DNA of 6,134 nt from an uncultured Treponema sp. (GTDB lineage: Bacteria > Spirochaetota > Spirochaetia > Treponematales > Treponemataceae): contig CALCEK010000241.1 of the NCBI GenBank assembly GCA_937900125.1, positions 1 through 6,134 on the forward strand, in the 5' to 3' direction. Of this stretch, positions 5,995-6,134 are shown piece by piece (positions within the stretch are counted from its first letter, which is position 1; each line of letters starts with the position of its first letter). The translations under genes were made by a program, and so were the position numbers. The notes beneath the pieces are model-generated. The model was not told the DNA's origin. It was given only the letters and a program-made list of their open reading frames with translations, and made no database searches.

Positions 5995-6134
5995 CTATAG
6001 GTGAAATACTTTTGCGAAAATCTTTTTGCGCAAAAGCTCGATGACCGCGCAGACTGCAAACACGGCGACAATCGAAATTGCGGCATACAGCGGAAAATAG
6101 ACGGACTGATACTGCACATCGGAAACGTGAAGCA
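5995..6134 (-). CDS. 3' end of a membrane protein, possibly a family 3 acyltransferase (partial)
   Basis: On the minus strand the frame is open from the right edge to TAG at 5995-5997, giving the last 45 residues of a protein whose start lies outside the window. After a short polar stretch (DVQYQS) comes a clear membrane helix, FPLYAAISIVAVFAVCAVI, followed by the basic tail ELLRKKIFAKVFHL. A final membrane helix followed by Glu and a Lys/Arg-rich end is typical of integral-membrane acyltransferases of the OafA/WecH group, but many other polytopic proteins end this way. The other long minus-strand frame across this stretch (5784-6119) lacks such a pattern and runs through the hairpins, so it is the shadow. 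The gene converges on the sulfur operon and is probably unrelated to it. Confidence 0.6.
   Translation of the reverse strand, partial: LHVSDVQYQSVYFPLYAAISIVAVFAVCAVIELLRKKIFAKVFHL

Noticed and set aside
6010..6035. TTTTGCG...CGCAAAA inverted repeat near the right edge
   Set aside because: It lies inside the minus-strand coding frame, with short AT-rich arms, and is likely to occur by chance.
5784..6119. 111-residue minus-strand frame at the right edge
   Set aside because: It crosses three hairpins and the end of the desulfurase gene and shows no domain pattern, whereas a different frame on the same strand gives a clean membrane helix and stop.
1..6134. CRISPR arrays, tRNA or rRNA genes, insertion sequences
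   Set aside because: No regularly spaced direct repeats, no cloverleaf-like segment, no transposase-like protein and no terminal inverted repeats with target duplications were seen.

Overview
The window is dominated by one four-gene sulfur operon on the + strand (about 836-5832). It encodes a family 2A (SrpI-type) encapsulin shell, its cysteine desulfurase cargo, and a route that could rebuild cysteine. The organism is a bacterium with fairly low G+C, standard codons and strong purine-rich Shine-Dalgarno sites. The degenerate dispersed repeat at about 530-625 has the look of those in host-associated anaerobes such as Treponema, but the taxon cannot be fixed from the sequence and that guess is weak.

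Layout. Bases 1-98 hold the 3' end of an unidentified gene. Bases 174-593 hold a small AT-rich reading frame that looks like a cut-down beta-propeller-like protein, and its tail runs into the dispersed repeat. A 242-base gap (594-835) carries the rest of the repeat, a good sigma-70-type promoter (TTGACA-17-TAATAT, 742-770) and two phased palindromes (778-818) that look like a repressor operator.

The operon follows: (1) a CysM-type cysteine synthase; (2) a single 493-residue protein joining a CysO-like sulfur-carrier domain, a MoeB/MoeZ E1-type adenylyltransferase and a rhodanese; (3) the encapsulin shell; (4) a SufS-type cysteine desulfurase with a ~140-residue flexible N-terminal extension, whose start codon overlaps the end of the shell gene by 14 bases. 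The convergent gap downstream (5833-5994) contains three inverted repeats. The right edge holds the last 45 codons of a minus-strand membrane protein, possibly an acyltransferase.

How the genes may work together. The desulfurase inside the shell takes sulfur from cysteine; family 2A compartments are reported to store sulfur in elemental form. The rhodanese domain could accept persulfide sulfur, the E1 domain could activate the Gly-Gly end of the carrier domain and convert it to a thiocarboxylate, and the CysM-type enzyme could use that to make cysteine. The operon would then encode both sulfur deposition and recovery. The unusual point is that the carrier's Gly-Gly lies inside the fusion (residues 90-91), not at a free C-terminus, so this route needs a cleavage step or other chemistry that the window does not explain.
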